A stretch of DNA of 64,000 nt from Plantago ovata (taxonomy: Eukaryota; Streptophyta; Magnoliopsida; Lamiales; Plantaginaceae), in the NCBI GenBank assembly GCA_028274465.1, contig CM051455.1:126887462-126951461 (forward strand), in the 5' to 3' direction. The position numbers and the translations under genes were made by a program. This document shows, in pieces, positions 49,101 to 60,627 of the stretch. Under the pieces are notes generated by a model. It did no database searches and was not told the origin of the DNA. It saw only the letters and a list, made by a program, of their open reading frames with translations. Position 1 is the stretch's first letter, and every line of letters begins with the position of its first letter.

Positions 49101-50194
49101 CTGGTCAATATCAATGACCCTGACGTGCTTGTTTGGCATCACACTAGGTCGGGGACCTATTCTGTCAAGTCTGCATATAGACTTGCCATGACTATCAGGC
49201 GCAGATTGAGAGATAATCTGGAAGGCTCGACGTCTATGCCTGTTACCAGGAACTGGAACCCAGTCTGGGCCCTCCGTGTGCCCCCGAAGGTGAAATTGTT
49301 CCTTTGCGCACCCTTCATGCCGTTTTGCCTGTGACGGATGAACTTGTACGTAGACATCTCAGTGATAATTCTACCTGTGCAACCTGTGGACAGAATTCTG
49401 AATCGATCCTTCATGTGCTTCGGGACTGCCCCTTTGCCAGACAGTACTGGGCGCTTGCCAATTTCCCGGTATGTATCATTTATTTGCCTAATGAGGATGT
49501 TTGGGACTGGATAATGGGCGTTAGAATCCGCCTGGACGGGCCTGAGTTCGATAGGTTTGTGGTATCTTGCTGGAGTCTTTGGTATAATAGGAATAAGATA
49601 CGTCATGATCATGAGTGGAAGTCGACACCCTTGGATACGGTACAGTTTGTCCTTGATTTTGTGCATTTCCACCGATCGAATGCTCATGTCCCAGTTGGGC
49701 AACCCACTGAACAGCACTATACTGTCCATGGTCCATGGAAATCGCCACCTCAAGGGGTTGTGAAGATAAACTTTGACGCAGCTGTACCATTTTCAGGAGC
49801 ACTTGGCGGTATAGCTGTTGTCTGTCGGGACAGTGCTGGGTTCACTTTGGCTTGGAAAATGAAGAAGTTGACAGCTTAGTTTGATGTACCGACGGCAGAG
49901 TTAATGGCAGCTAAGCTTGGTTTGGAGTTGGCCCAACACCTCGAGTGTAAGGATATAGTTTTGGAGGGGGATGCGCTTCAAGTGGTGTTGGATATTGCCA
50001 ACACTAATCAACCTTTATCACCCAACAATAATGTCTATGAAGCTGTTTGTGAGCTCTTACAAAGTTTTAACTCGTACCAAGTTCACCATATTCGTCGAGA
50101 AGCCAATCAACTCGCACACCAGCTCTGTCACGACTTTGCTATCGATGCAATGGGCTACGGCGTATTACCCTTCGAGTACGAGGAGCCAGGATGA
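46137..50194 (+). pseudogene. LINE B ORF2: endonuclease-RT-RNase H polyprotein
   Basis: Domains in order: APE endonuclease from MSCLAWNCQGLGG (about 46137-46830, with SDHNPI), reverse transcriptase (SPGPDGLPVLFF, LDLSKAYDRVEW, KGDPLSPYLF, SHLFADD near 48155-48180), zf-RVT (CATCGQNSESILHVLRDC, about 49375-49430), and RNase H (INFDAAVPF, AELMAAKLGLELA, LEGDALQVV, HIRREANQLAH, about 49760-50130). Breaks: an extra T near 47187, an indel near 48335, a missing G near 49306, and an in-frame TAG at 49877-49879 before FDVPTAEL. Otherwise it is complete at about 1350 residues. The RNase H domain separates it from LINE A. Confidence 0.88.
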
Positions 50195-50408
50195 GTTGGC
50201 CAGTACTGTGCCGTTGACATCTGCTCTGTTTAGTGATGTCTTGTTTTAATTCTCAATTTTTTTGATTGCTTTAGTTGTTGCTTCAGGCGTTGTTTTGCCT
50301 TGATAGCTCTAAGCTTTTTTGATTGTGAACCAGTTGCTTGGCGTTTTTGCCTTTTGATGGTTATATAAAACCATTTTTCCTCTCAAAAAAAAAAGTATTC
50401 ATTTAAAG

Positions 50409-50508
50409 AGTTTCTACTATATTTCATTTAGTTGGGGTACCAAATGTAATTATGTCTTTACAATTATAGTAATAAAACTTCTTTTTTTAAAAGTGATTTT
50501 GTTTTGGA
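50409..50508. other. Upstream region of peptide gene 3
   Basis: Short AT-rich stretch between the LINE B target-site duplication and a TATA box (TATAAATA at about 50509-50516). Confidence 0.5.
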
Positions 50509-50581
50509 TATAAATAAGCCCATCACCCATGTATCCTAAAGCCTAATAATATATACATTTGCAGCTACAAATTGAACAAAT

Positions 50582-50870
50582 ATGAAGATGATTATTTTCT
50601 TGATTGTGGCTTTAGTGATGGTAATGGTGGTTAATAGTACTAGTGGTGCAGGTCTAGAAGAAGGTCCTTTCTTGATTGTGGCTTTTAGTGATGGTAATGG
50701 TGGTTAATAGTACTAGTGGTGCAGGTCTAGAAGAAGGTCCTGCTGCTAGTCCTAGGTCAAATAGTAATGAATATGGTCCTATTGAATGTCAAAATGCTTG
50801 TATCAAATGGAGGTGTCCCGTACCACATACTCAGAAATGTGTGGATTTTTGCTTTGAATATTGTGATTAG
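50582..50870 (+). pseudogene. Cysteine-rich peptide 3, with duplicated signal-peptide segment
   Basis: Starts MKMIIF and encodes the family signal peptide and LEEGP linker. A 72-bp segment (about 50596-50667) is then repeated directly (about 50668-50740). The second copy has one extra T (GGCTTTTAGTG), so the frame from ATG 50582 stops early. Downstream, the mature part is intact: six cysteines spaced C-X3-C-X4-C-X7-C-X3-C-X3-C, ending FEYCD. Without the extra T the protein would have two signal-peptide cores in tandem. Translation from an internal start could still yield the mature region, but no good ATG is present. Confidence 0.7.
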
Positions 50871-52010
50871 TTTCAATAATATTGTAATAAGAGCTTAGCT
50901 CATATGCTCTATTTGATTTAATAATACATTTGTCTCTGTTGTCTTGCGTTTCATCACATTTCTCATTATTTTATTCATTATAACATAAGAAATGTTCAAT
51001 TAACATACCATACAAATTCAGCTATAGTTGCACCCTCCTAAAATAAGACCGGGGGATTCAACTTATCGATAAAATTATGATTGCTCCAATCAACTATAAA
51101 TATTCAATTTGGTTTTTATCTAAAACACAATGAAGAGAAACGGATCCAACTCTATAAAGTAAATTTATCAAACTTTATGTATTAAAAATCTAATTGCACG
51201 TGAATGTTGAAATATAAATATTAAAATGCAAGGATTTTAGTATGCACACGCGTGGCTAATTCGTGGATCAGAATCGTTAGAATAATCCATCTAGAATAGT
51301 TAAGAATTGGCCAAAATCTAGGTTTATTATTTGGAGATAAGGCGAGTAGATTATCTGTGGTTTATTTAGAGTTCTTTACTTTTATAATTCTAGTTACCAT
51401 ATCAAATTGTCATGTAAACTACTATATGAAAAAAGTGTTGCAGAGCTTGCTCATTATTTACGTTGTACAATTGATGATAAAATATTATGATACATTTTTT
51501 TCGAGGTTGTTTATTTGTCATCGTATCTCCCTTGCCTGTCAACATGGACGTTCTTAATTTATTCTTATATCAATGTTGCTTTATGTCAGAAATATGTGAG
51601 TTCTTTCCTTTTTGAGCCAGATATCTATGAAGGGTGAAAGATTTACGCGTACCAATGTGACTTACCCAAGGACGAACTTAAATTTGAACCAAAGCCCCAG
51701 CATAAAATTACATTAATTTTAAAGTGAAGATTAAAATTAAAATTTGAAAATACGAAAAAAAAAAAAAAACAGAACAAATAAATAAAAGAAGACATAAATA
51801 CAAGATAGAAAGCAAAAGAAAATAAGAAAGGAGAAAGGAACATGTAAACAAGAAAACCAATAAAAAGAGAAAAAATTAATTCATATATGACGCAAAAATT
51901 TAAAATTGTCATTTAAAAGTGTTGAACATTGTGAAAATAAAATCGTGGTAGTGCAAGAGCGACTTTTTCACCACCGAGTCGTTCGTTGACAAACAAGTTC
52001 TTCTGCAGAA
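50871..52010. other. Spacer
   Basis: No gene seen. The stretch 51905-51975 (CATTTAAAAGTGTTGAACAT onward) recurs near 61804-61870. Confidence 0.45.
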
Positions 52011-52124
52011 AATAAATTGATTTATGTCAATAAATCAGTTAGATCAGTTTGGTGTATATGTAGCCGAATGTGCAGAAAAGATTTGAAATTCAAGATTAAT
52101 TTATTAGAATATAACTTGAAGAAA

Positions 52125-52290
52125 ATGAAATTAATGTTTGGTTGATTGCGGCTTTGGTGATGTTAATGGTGGCTAATAGTAATGTGGCGCAGGTCTAGAA
52201 GAGGTTGCTACTCCCATTTCTAATGGATATGACGAGTTTATCAAATGCCTAAATGTAGGCGTGAGTGTATGATAGATTTAGATACGTACG
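52125..52290 (+). pseudogene. Cysteine-rich peptide 4, degenerate
   Basis: Clearly homologous at DNA level to genes 1-3 from the 5' leader (TAAATCAGTTAGATC, CCGAATGTGCAGAAA) through the signal-peptide region (GGTTGATTGCGGCTTTGGTGATG). A base is lost near the ATG, the linker contains a stop (GGTCTAGAAGAGG), and only one recognisable cysteine remains before tandem stops. The TATA box is mutated (CAATAAATC where the paralogues have CTATAAATC). Confidence 0.7.
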
Positions 52291-53487
52291 TGTCACAATC
52301 CCACAGTTAAAACTCATAACTTCTTAATTACTTACATACTAACAAATTTGTTTCGATGGTGTATGATGAACGGTCGTTGATCACTCACCAAATACTATTT
52401 ATATTAATGCCAAGCTAACTCTAACCACACATAAACTCAATGTAATGGTAAGCTAACTCGAGTGTTGGTCTCTAAGGATTTAACTAAGATGTCCCTAATT
52501 TACTTTTACTTAATTCAATCAATGAAATATGATGGAATAGTTGATTCGGTTTGTAAACACTTAACAATAAAGATGAAAATAAATACTACGAGGTTCAAAT
52601 ATGAGAAAAGCGGTTGATAGTAGGTAGTAGGCTTATTAGACATGACATCTCATATGTTAGCAAGAGATAGACGTAGGTAGTCACACCGTTTGTAGACATG
52701 TATCATCAATAACATGCATAACGAAGCATACAATATCATTGAAGCTGATTACAAGGCACTTTACTTAGAATGTCTAACATACAAGGAGATACTCAAACAC
52801 ATACTAATTTCCAGCATTACGTATATATACTTTAGGCTATGTTCACGGTAGAAATTGACCTAGGCAACCCTTTCAAAGCCTCATGCTAACATAATCGAAA
52901 ACCATACTAATAAAACCTACATCCTACCATCAACACGTACCGATTAGCTATTCATAACGAATATAACAACAAGCATATTCATAATCATAACCAAAGCAAT
53001 AGAAAACATGATAAGAGTCGGAAAGAAAAGAGATTGGTACGAAAATACCTAATGTCACGGTTGAGCAATAGCAATCCAATGTCGAATCCAATTAAAGCAA
53101 TGAAATCTAGCAACGGTAGCAAATCTATAGATGAAAATCGAAGGTTTGGAGGCTAAGATATGCCTTCAAAGTGTATCTTCTCTCTAGGGTTCGTGCTAGG
53201 GTGTAAAACAAAACCTAAACCTCATAAGAATGAAGAAAAACGAGTTTAAATAAAAAATTCGAAATCTGAAATCGTGTCGTGGCTGGGCTCCAACTGCAGT
53301 GGCAGGGCGCCACTCTGCTTTGGCGGGTAGCAAATGTGCTATAGAGAATTTTGCCGAACTTTGATGTCTTCAAATTGATCCAAACTACGGAACAAGCCAG
53401 ATTTTGTACTCCTCGAGCCCCAGGAACCTCCGGTTACTCCAAGGAAAATCCAAGCCTTCAAAATAAGCTCAAATGCATCCAAATAAG
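52291..53487. other. Region interrupted by the MULE; possible LTR-derived sequence
   Basis: No coding frame. The GC-rich patch at 53275-53345 inside an AT-rich context resembles Gypsy LTRs, and the sequence continues beyond the MULE at 61055. No ends could be assigned. Confidence 0.3.
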
Positions 53488-54101
53488 TTCTTTTTAGACA
53501 TAATTACGTTTGGTACCCCCACTAAACAGCGACTTTGCATCCTAACCCAACTATCGCGGAAAATTACAAAAAAACCCAAGTCATCATCCGGTGTTGACTC
53601 CGGCGTTCTCTCTCCCCTCCAATTTTAACATCCAAACACGGCCTTATATTAAAAACACTATTTTTGTCTGTTAGGGAATTAAATACACAGAAATTAAAAC
53701 CAAACCCTTATTTCCACTTTTGCTCTGTCCCGCTTGTTCTTCACCACCTCCATTAACGCTTCCCTCCACCTCAATTTCCAACCATAATCGACCGAATTTT
53801 GGTGAAAAACTGTTGCGTCGTCATCTCTGTTTCATCCTCGCACTGTATCGACGACTTTGGTTGGCCGCATTATCCGCACGGCGACTGGAAATACGGTATG
53901 TTATTCGAACTTGAATTTTACTTTTTTTTTTTGCTAATTCATGTTGTTTAGGGTCGTATGGTATCATATTTGCATCATAGTTTGGCCGGATTGCTGTTAA
54001 TATTAGTTTCCATTTGAACTAGGGTTTATACGAGATTTCTGTAAAAAAAAATTCTTTTTCTTTTTGATTTTTTTTTCCAGTTTGCTGTGGTATTGGAAAT
54101 C

Positions 54102-57100
54102 ATGGTGGTGCACAAAAAGTTTGATATCCGGTTCCGCTTTGGTGATCTTAACTACACAGTCACCAACATCGACCAAGAGAGGTACTCTTTTAACCGAATG
54201 CTTGATGATGTGAATAGATATATGTTAGAAAGGATACAGGCTGAGGGCTCTCTGTTTTTTAACATGATGGTTGAATGTGAGGATGGTTCAACAATAGATG
54301 TTCAGAGTGATGGTTCTGTTAATATGATGTTTGAAAAAAACATGAAAAATAGGGAAATTGAAGTGCACTTGACACTAGATGATGTTATTCCACTTGCTCA
54401 GCACACACCTAAAGATAAGTGTAAAAAAAAGAAAGGTGCTTCTAGTTCTACACTTGATGATGTTGATTATGATTTTGAAGTTCCCTTGTCTGAACCACAA
54501 CCACCTAGGAGGAGATTGTTTAGGCAAAGGGGAAACAAACCTATACCTCCAAAGCCAAAAAGATTCCCTAAAAATCCTGCTGATGTGATTGACTCGACAG
54601 AGGATGAAATCCCACCTCAAACACAAGCTACTCAACCTACTCAAGAACCAAATCAGTCCCCTATACACATGCCTAATACCCCCAAATCTCCTGAACCCCA
54701 ACCAATAAATGAGACAGAAAACACATCCCCCTATATACCTCAATTCACAACTCCAACTCCAGTAAAGAATAACCCCATGACTGAGAATGAGGTGGAGAGG
54801 ATTGATTTTGAGGGGCTACATAGGACTGTACTGGAGATGAATGATCCAGTGAGAGAGAATGAATTGTTGAATGAGGAGGAGCGGGCAGGGGAGAGAATTG
54901 TTGAGGAGCAGGCAGGGGAGAATATTGTTGAGGAGCAGGCAGGGGAGAAAATTGTTGAGGAGGAAGCAAGAGAGAGTGTTGTTGAGGAGCCTGCCATGAC
55001 TGAAAATAATAACATGGAGGATTTTGTGGTTGAGGTTGAGGATTGGCATGAAAGTTCAGGAGATTTTGTGGTTGAAGAACATGATGATAGTGATGATAGT
55101 GATGATAGCTTGTATGCTGGGGGTGATATGCTTGAGTCTGCTAGTGAGGAAGATAACCAGTTACCCCCTATAATTGAGATGGATGAAGATGCAATAGATG
55201 ACTTGGTGGATGCAGATGACATAGGAATTGATTGGGAGTGTAGACCCCCTGACATTGTGGTAGATGAAGAGGAAGATATAGTTGTTGGTCACAAGAAAGA
55301 TGAGGGGTCTGATTCTGATGATGATGATTATACCCCACCAAATGATGAGGAAGATGGTGGACAAGCTGAGGAGAATGAGCCTATGGCAGAAATAGATAAG
55401 GGTGATGACATTGGTTACTTGAGTGATCATGATATTGAAATTAATGAGACAGGTTTTGTAGGAGATGAGTTTGAGGATAATCAAGAACATGTTGGTGAGG
55501 ACTTTAAGGTTGGCCAAATGTTTACTTGTGTGGCTGAACTAAGGAGCAAAATGAAAGATTTTGTGATCAAGAGAGGATTCACAATTGCATTTAGAAAGAA
55601 TGAGAAGACCAGGTATTAGTTTCATGCTAAGTTCACTTTCTGTTACATACTTTCTCTTACACTTTTCTTTCTGTTACATACTTTCTCTTACACTTTGTTC
55701 TTGTTTACATGCTTTCAGGTACACAGCTTATTGTACTGCAAAAAAGAAAGGTTGCCCCTGGTATATTCATGCCAGTGCATTAGATGATAGCCAGACCTTG
55801 ATGATCAAGGTTTATGAACCTACACACAGATGTGTTAGAAAGGTTGATGTCAAGCAAGCAGATTCAAACTGGTTGGCCAAGAAATTTGTTGAACAACTTA
55901 AAGAGCACCCTAATCAAAGTGCCAAGAAACTTGAGAGGTGGATCAACTGATAGTGTATATGTCCTAGAGACAGTCCTTACTAAGGGCATGGTGCCCTTGT
56001 AGAGGACATATATGTACTATTACACAGGTCAACGTAATATAATATATGTTTGTTTCATTTTTACTGTTGAGTATTGCTTTCATATTTATATTACACCAGG
56101 CTGCAGCATGTCATATCTATATTGCTGTCTGTATAGATACTGAACATGTCCCCTCGGATAGATGACCGATCACACAGTTAGTGGGAGCTATGTGAGTTAT
56201 CATCTATCCCAAACTCTCCCTAGTCGTGGTACATCTCGGATGTGGGGGTCTGAATGAACCTGACAAGACTAGTATGCGTGGAGGTTATACTTGTTGGAGC
56301 AAGTGTGAGCCGATCCCACAGCCACGGAACGGATTGTTGGACAATCAAGGAACGTTCCCATAACTGCGCATAGTTGTTCGAAGAAGCTTTATCGAACAAT
56401 GGAAGTGCCCACCGGACACTCCCATCGATGTATACTCTACACCGAATGTGTCTATGGGAACCGGTGAGTTGTCGAAGTGATGCCATTCGTCCTTTGTACT
56501 TACAGGACTTTATCATCACATTTGTTGCTCCATATCCTTGGTGGACCCGTCGATGTCAGCTCTGAATAAGCAGTTGACCTAAGACACGATCCAGGATTAT
56601 GGCTAAATACAAATGGGGGTGATAAGTGATTCTGTGAAGGATTCATCTCTCAAGTGTAGCACAGGAGAGCACTGCTCGTAGTCTGCATAGTTGTGTTGGT
56701 AAAGTCACTGGCCAGTGCAAGTGATATATTATGATGGTCATAAGTATATCTTAACCAAACAACTCCATGAGACGCCCGTGGATGTATTATTGGGATAGAC
56801 ACTTCATCGATCCTAGATATATCCGAGCAAGTCAGATGAAGGGACGTTACCATCGCCGCGTTGAGCGCAACAGGCTTCGCAACGAAAGGGTTAGCTTTGA
56901 GAAACCTCTCAAACGTCCTCGCGTATTAATACTTCAAATGGAACCGTCTAGGAATTCCATGTTGCCTAGTCTAGGACTTGCTTAATACGGTGAGGCCCTA
57001 TGGGTCACACTATGTGGTGATTCAGCCTATCAGAATATCCTTGAAGATGGAATCGCAATTAATTTGGAATTAATTGTGATTGATGGATTATAATTAATTT

Positions 57101-59637
57101 GGAATTAATTATAACAATTGGTGGCTCAATTAATGATTTGGAATTATTAATTCAATTGGCTAATTAATTGTATTTTATGTAAATACAATTAAAGATTATA
57201 TTTTGGAAATATAATGGAGGTTTGATTGTAAAGGATATGTTAATTTAGAATTAACATATGCACTTGGGCAAAATCTACTTGGAGTTTGGATTGCCTTAGA
57301 AATATATGTGGGTCCCAAAAGTGGGACCCACGTCCCGTAAAACAGGCGCGCGCGCGCGTGGCTGAGTAGGGGAAGGAGTTTGACTCCTTCCTCTATTAGA
57401 AGTCCAAGGGATAAGTTAGATTTTCCTGATTGAGTTTTAATTTGATTGGGAATGAATCTAGACTTGATATTGGTTTCCTTGTGCGATAAGAATTAGATTC
57501 TTATTCCTTTACGAAGTCTAATTGCTTATGCTTTAGGCTTCTATAGACTACTATATATAGTAGACTATTGGAGAGAGTTTTACACGATTTTTCATACGGT
57601 TACATGCGATTTGATCACAGTCTTCCTACCCAGTTTTCTTAGAGAAAATAAAAACTCTCCCCTCCTCTCCTTAAGCCACGCGCGCGCACACCTCCACCGG
57701 AGGGAATTGACGCCCCGTCTTCTTGGTCACATAAAGAATATCCTAGCATTCTTCCGATAGGCTGTTCATCCGTGGATACCAAGGTTGAGGTTCTAGGAGC
57801 CGGAAACTAACTCTTATTGTCTTGCAGATATACAGAGTATTGTAGATATCTTCGACTTCGACGAAGGAGAAGATACACCGGAATATTACGAAGACTTGGA
57901 AGCTGCTTTGGAAGTAAGGTTAGTCTTCTAATTGACGTGTTTATATATATACGACATATGCATAATCAATTAACCGGTATGTTAAGAAAATTTTCAAAAT
58001 TCCGCTGCGTACCCTAGGGGTAACTCTGACCATATTTTCTTACATCAACAAGAAGATAGGAGTGATTGTTCCCTATATGAAAGTGTGGAGAGCCAGAGAG
58101 AAAGCCATGGCAATCATGGGAGGTAACCCTAAAGAAGCTTTCAAACTCATGCCCAAGTATAGGGAGATGGTTATCAGGACCAATCCGGGGTCCATTGTTG
58201 AATTGGATGTTACTCCTGACATTGAGAGGCCTCCATTGTTTAAGAGGTTGTTCTGTGGTTTGAATGGGCTGAAGCAAGGCTTCATGGCAGGGTGCTCTCC
58301 CTTCCTTTTCTTCGACGGGTGCCACTTAAAAGGGAAGTATGGTGGACTACTACTCAGTGCTGTGTCTACAGATGCAAACTATGGATTATTTCCAGTAGCA
58401 TGGGCTGTGGTTGAGTCTGAATGCAAAGAGTCCTGGGGTTTCTTGCTGCACTGTTTGGAGATGTTTGTGGGACCTTGGGACCCAGAGAAGCATTGGCATT
58501 TTATGGCAGACAGATGCAAGGTCAGATGTTATTTGAACTATTTTTTTACTTTACAAAGATTTAAGTTATTCTCCTTGTTTGCTTTCTAATATGTGCAACA
58601 TTGAATTGTTTGTAGGGTTTGGTTTCTGTGATTGAGGAGAATGCACCACATGTCTACAATAGGAGGTGTGCTAAACATATATATGATAACTTCAAGCTCA
58701 AATGGGGCAGCATACTCTTGAGGAAATTCTACTGGCAAGTTGCAACTGCTTTCACAGCTTATGGGCATAACAAGGCAATGGGTAAGATAAGGCAAATCAG
58801 TGAACAATTCTATGCTTACTTGAATGACATTCCACTAACAGAATGGGCCAGACATTCATTTGATCCTACACCCAAGATTGATCATTGCACTAATAACCTT
58901 AGTGAATGCTTCAATTCATGGGTGCTGCCACTAAGGGCCTACTCTGTTCTAAGCTTAATGGAGGTAATACTAGTACCCTTCTTTACATTAAATGTTCTCT
59001 TGTATGTATACACATCCTGTTAATCCATGTTTTTTATTGTTTTTATTTGCAATATGTATAGGAACTTAGAGGACAGGTTATGAGAAGGGTTGTGCTTAGA
59101 AAGAAGCTTGGTTATAAATGTTCAACTAGTTTGATGCCTAGAGCATTGGCTAAGTTAAATGAGACCTTTGAACAATCTAGGAGGCTTGTGTTGAAATCTG
59201 AATCAGGTCCAATCTATGAGATTGAAGACTATAATTTCACCTTTATAGTGAACATGGAAGATAGGACTTGCAATTGCAATAGATGGGATATAACTGGGAT
59301 CCCTTGTAGACATGCTTGGGTGGCAATTACACACAACAGGGATGAAGCTGAGAACTTTGTCAGTTATAACCACACAAAGGAGGCTTACTTGAGGGCCTAT
59401 GATTTCACAGTGTCATTGAAGCCAGTCCCAGATCACAGGTTCTGGCCTAACAATATTACTCAGGACACATGCTCCCCACCTGTTATTGAGAAGAAACCTG
59501 GGAGGCCCAAGAAGAGTAGGATTAGACACCCATCAGAGGTCCCAAAATCTAAGACTCCACTGCACTTGCAAAGGAAACCAAAGAAGTGTAGCATATGTGG
59601 TGAGGCAGGACACACAAAACCTAAGTGTCCAACCTAA
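54102..59637 (+). CDS. MULE transposase, interrupted by a nested solo LTR
   Basis: Exons 54102-55612, 55719-58520 (containing the LTR), 58616-58963 and 59062-59637. Leaving out 55948-58049, the frame is open for 1044 codons. The N-terminal domain (VVHKKFDIRFRFG) is followed by a long acidic region with four 9-residue repeats. Then come the MuDR DNA-binding region (YCTAKKKGCPWYIHAS), the DDE core (FFDGCHLKGKYGG, HWHFMADRCKGL), the SWIM zinc finger (CNCNRWDITGIPCRHAW) and a CCHC knuckle (CSICGEAGHTKPKC). A possible 5' non-coding exon ends near 53894. Two further coding-like exons, rich in Lys (about 59699-59780 and 59898-60003), lie beyond the TAA and may once have been joined. It catalyses cut-and-paste transposition; the LTR insertion should inactivate it. 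Confidence 0.88.
54877..54984 (+). repeat. Four 27-bp coding repeats (9 residues each)
   Basis: Consecutive EERAGERIV, EEQAGENIV, EEQAGEKIV and EEEAREVV-like (EEEARESVV) units lie in the acidic region of the transposase. Confidence 0.85.
55948..58044 (+). mobile_element. 2.1-kb solo LTR inside the MULE transposase exon
   Basis: Begins TGATAGTG and ends CTTACA, with the 5-bp duplication TCAAC at 55943-55947 and 58045-58049. It splits transposase codons exactly between WIN and KKIG. It has a TATA-like CTATATATAG near 57549 and a GC-alternating stretch near 57345-57360. The starting sequence does not recur and there is no coding domain, so this is a solo LTR rather than a full element. Confidence 0.85.
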
Positions 59638-60318
59638 GTGTATTTCTCCATGTTTTTGTCAATTTGCAAATGCTAATACTGTGTTATATGGTTCCAGGTT
59701 AAGAGTAAGGGAAAGGGCAAAGCTACTGCCAAGACCAAAACTAAGCCGGCAACTCAACAAGTTCCAGCTCCTAAGCATACTGTAAGTAATGTATTTTTAT
59801 TGTATGTATGACTGACTATTAGTGTGCCTATGTCACTTGGCTACTGTGTGTGTGTATTTGTTGAATTCTTGCTGAAAATTGGGTGACATATGGCAGGCCA
59901 CAAAAAAGAGAAAGAGGAATGATGGAGAGTCATCAAGTAGCAATCTCCCAAAACCTGCAACAAGGAGCAGCAGTGGCAAGGCAAATGGGAAAGCTAAGGC
60001 TTGAGTTAAGGAACAATGTCTTTTGGAACAATGTCTTTTGGACCATGTCTTTTTAATGTTTAATGTTGATGCTAAGTGGGATATTTCACTTCAATTACTC
60101 TAGACTACTGGTTGTTTTGCCATATTAAGTGACTTATTTTGGCATATGTTGCATGGATAAGCATGTTACATTGATTAATGACAATGAATATTTTCCTACA
60201 TGAATGGCTTCATTATTTGCACTAGAAGGTACAAAGCTAGCAACAACAAATTTAGGCAGATTAATTGCCTTATTACACTGTACTTGTCTTCTTCAGTGTG
60301 TGTATCTTTGCTCTCTTT

Positions 60319-60627
60319 CTATTTAGCTTTGCCCGATCTGTTTCCTCTTGCCATTGCTGCTTCTTTGTGTTCTTGCTCTCCTACTTCCTTGTGAACTTCT
60401 TGACGACAATGTGTTGGTGGAACATACTCCCATAAAACCTTTGGTTGCAATATTTCCCTTCGCTCTGTTGGAAAGTTTTCTTGCTCGTTTTTCCATTCTG
60501 ACCACCCGTGAGTTGGACAATTCCAATAAAACCTCCCATCACTAGCAACGCATAACACCGTACGCTTTCGACACCTTCCATTCTTGCAACACGGTCGAAT
60601 ATCACTCGAATTGATTGTGGAGCTCAT
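60319..60627 (-). CDS. GRF-type zinc-finger-like protein in MULE
   Basis: A 102-residue frame starting MSSTINSSD at 60627. It contains CCKNGRCRKRTV followed by GRFYWNCPTHGWSEW, matching the layout of zf-GRF domains (a CCxxG-type pair, then GRxFYxC, then a terminal Cys or His with W). The C-terminus is charged and ends GNRSGKAK. A TATA-like TATTTATA lies about 90 bp upstream on the minus strand (near 60713-60720), and the gene sits between the transposase and the right TIR, in antisense. GRF fingers bind single-stranded nucleic acid. A role as an accessory transposition protein is inference. It could instead be a captured host fragment. Confidence 0.6.
   Translation of the reverse strand: MSSTINSSDIRPCCKNGRCRKRTVLCVASDGRFYWNCPTHGWSEWKNEQENFPTERREILQPKVLWEYVPPTHCRQEVHKEVGEQEHKEAAMARGNRSGKAK

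Larger units (their letters stand above)
44036..50393 (+). mobile_element. LINE B (L1-type), full length
   Basis: A perfect 15-bp target-site duplication AGTATTCATTTAAAG (44021-44035 and 50394-50408), a GC-rich 5' leader, ORF1, ORF2 with RNase H, and a short A tail (about 50385-50393) define a complete 6.36-kb insertion. All but one of its coding breaks are single-base indels, several of them in or near homopolymer runs. Confidence 0.93.

Noticed and set aside
54375..55517. Minus-strand open frames opposite the MULE transposase
   Set aside because: Shadows of an acidic, low-complexity coding exon; no domains.
55948..58044. Full-length LTR retrotransposon in the MULE
   Set aside because: No second LTR copy and no coding domain; a single TSD-flanked TG...CA unit fits a solo LTR.
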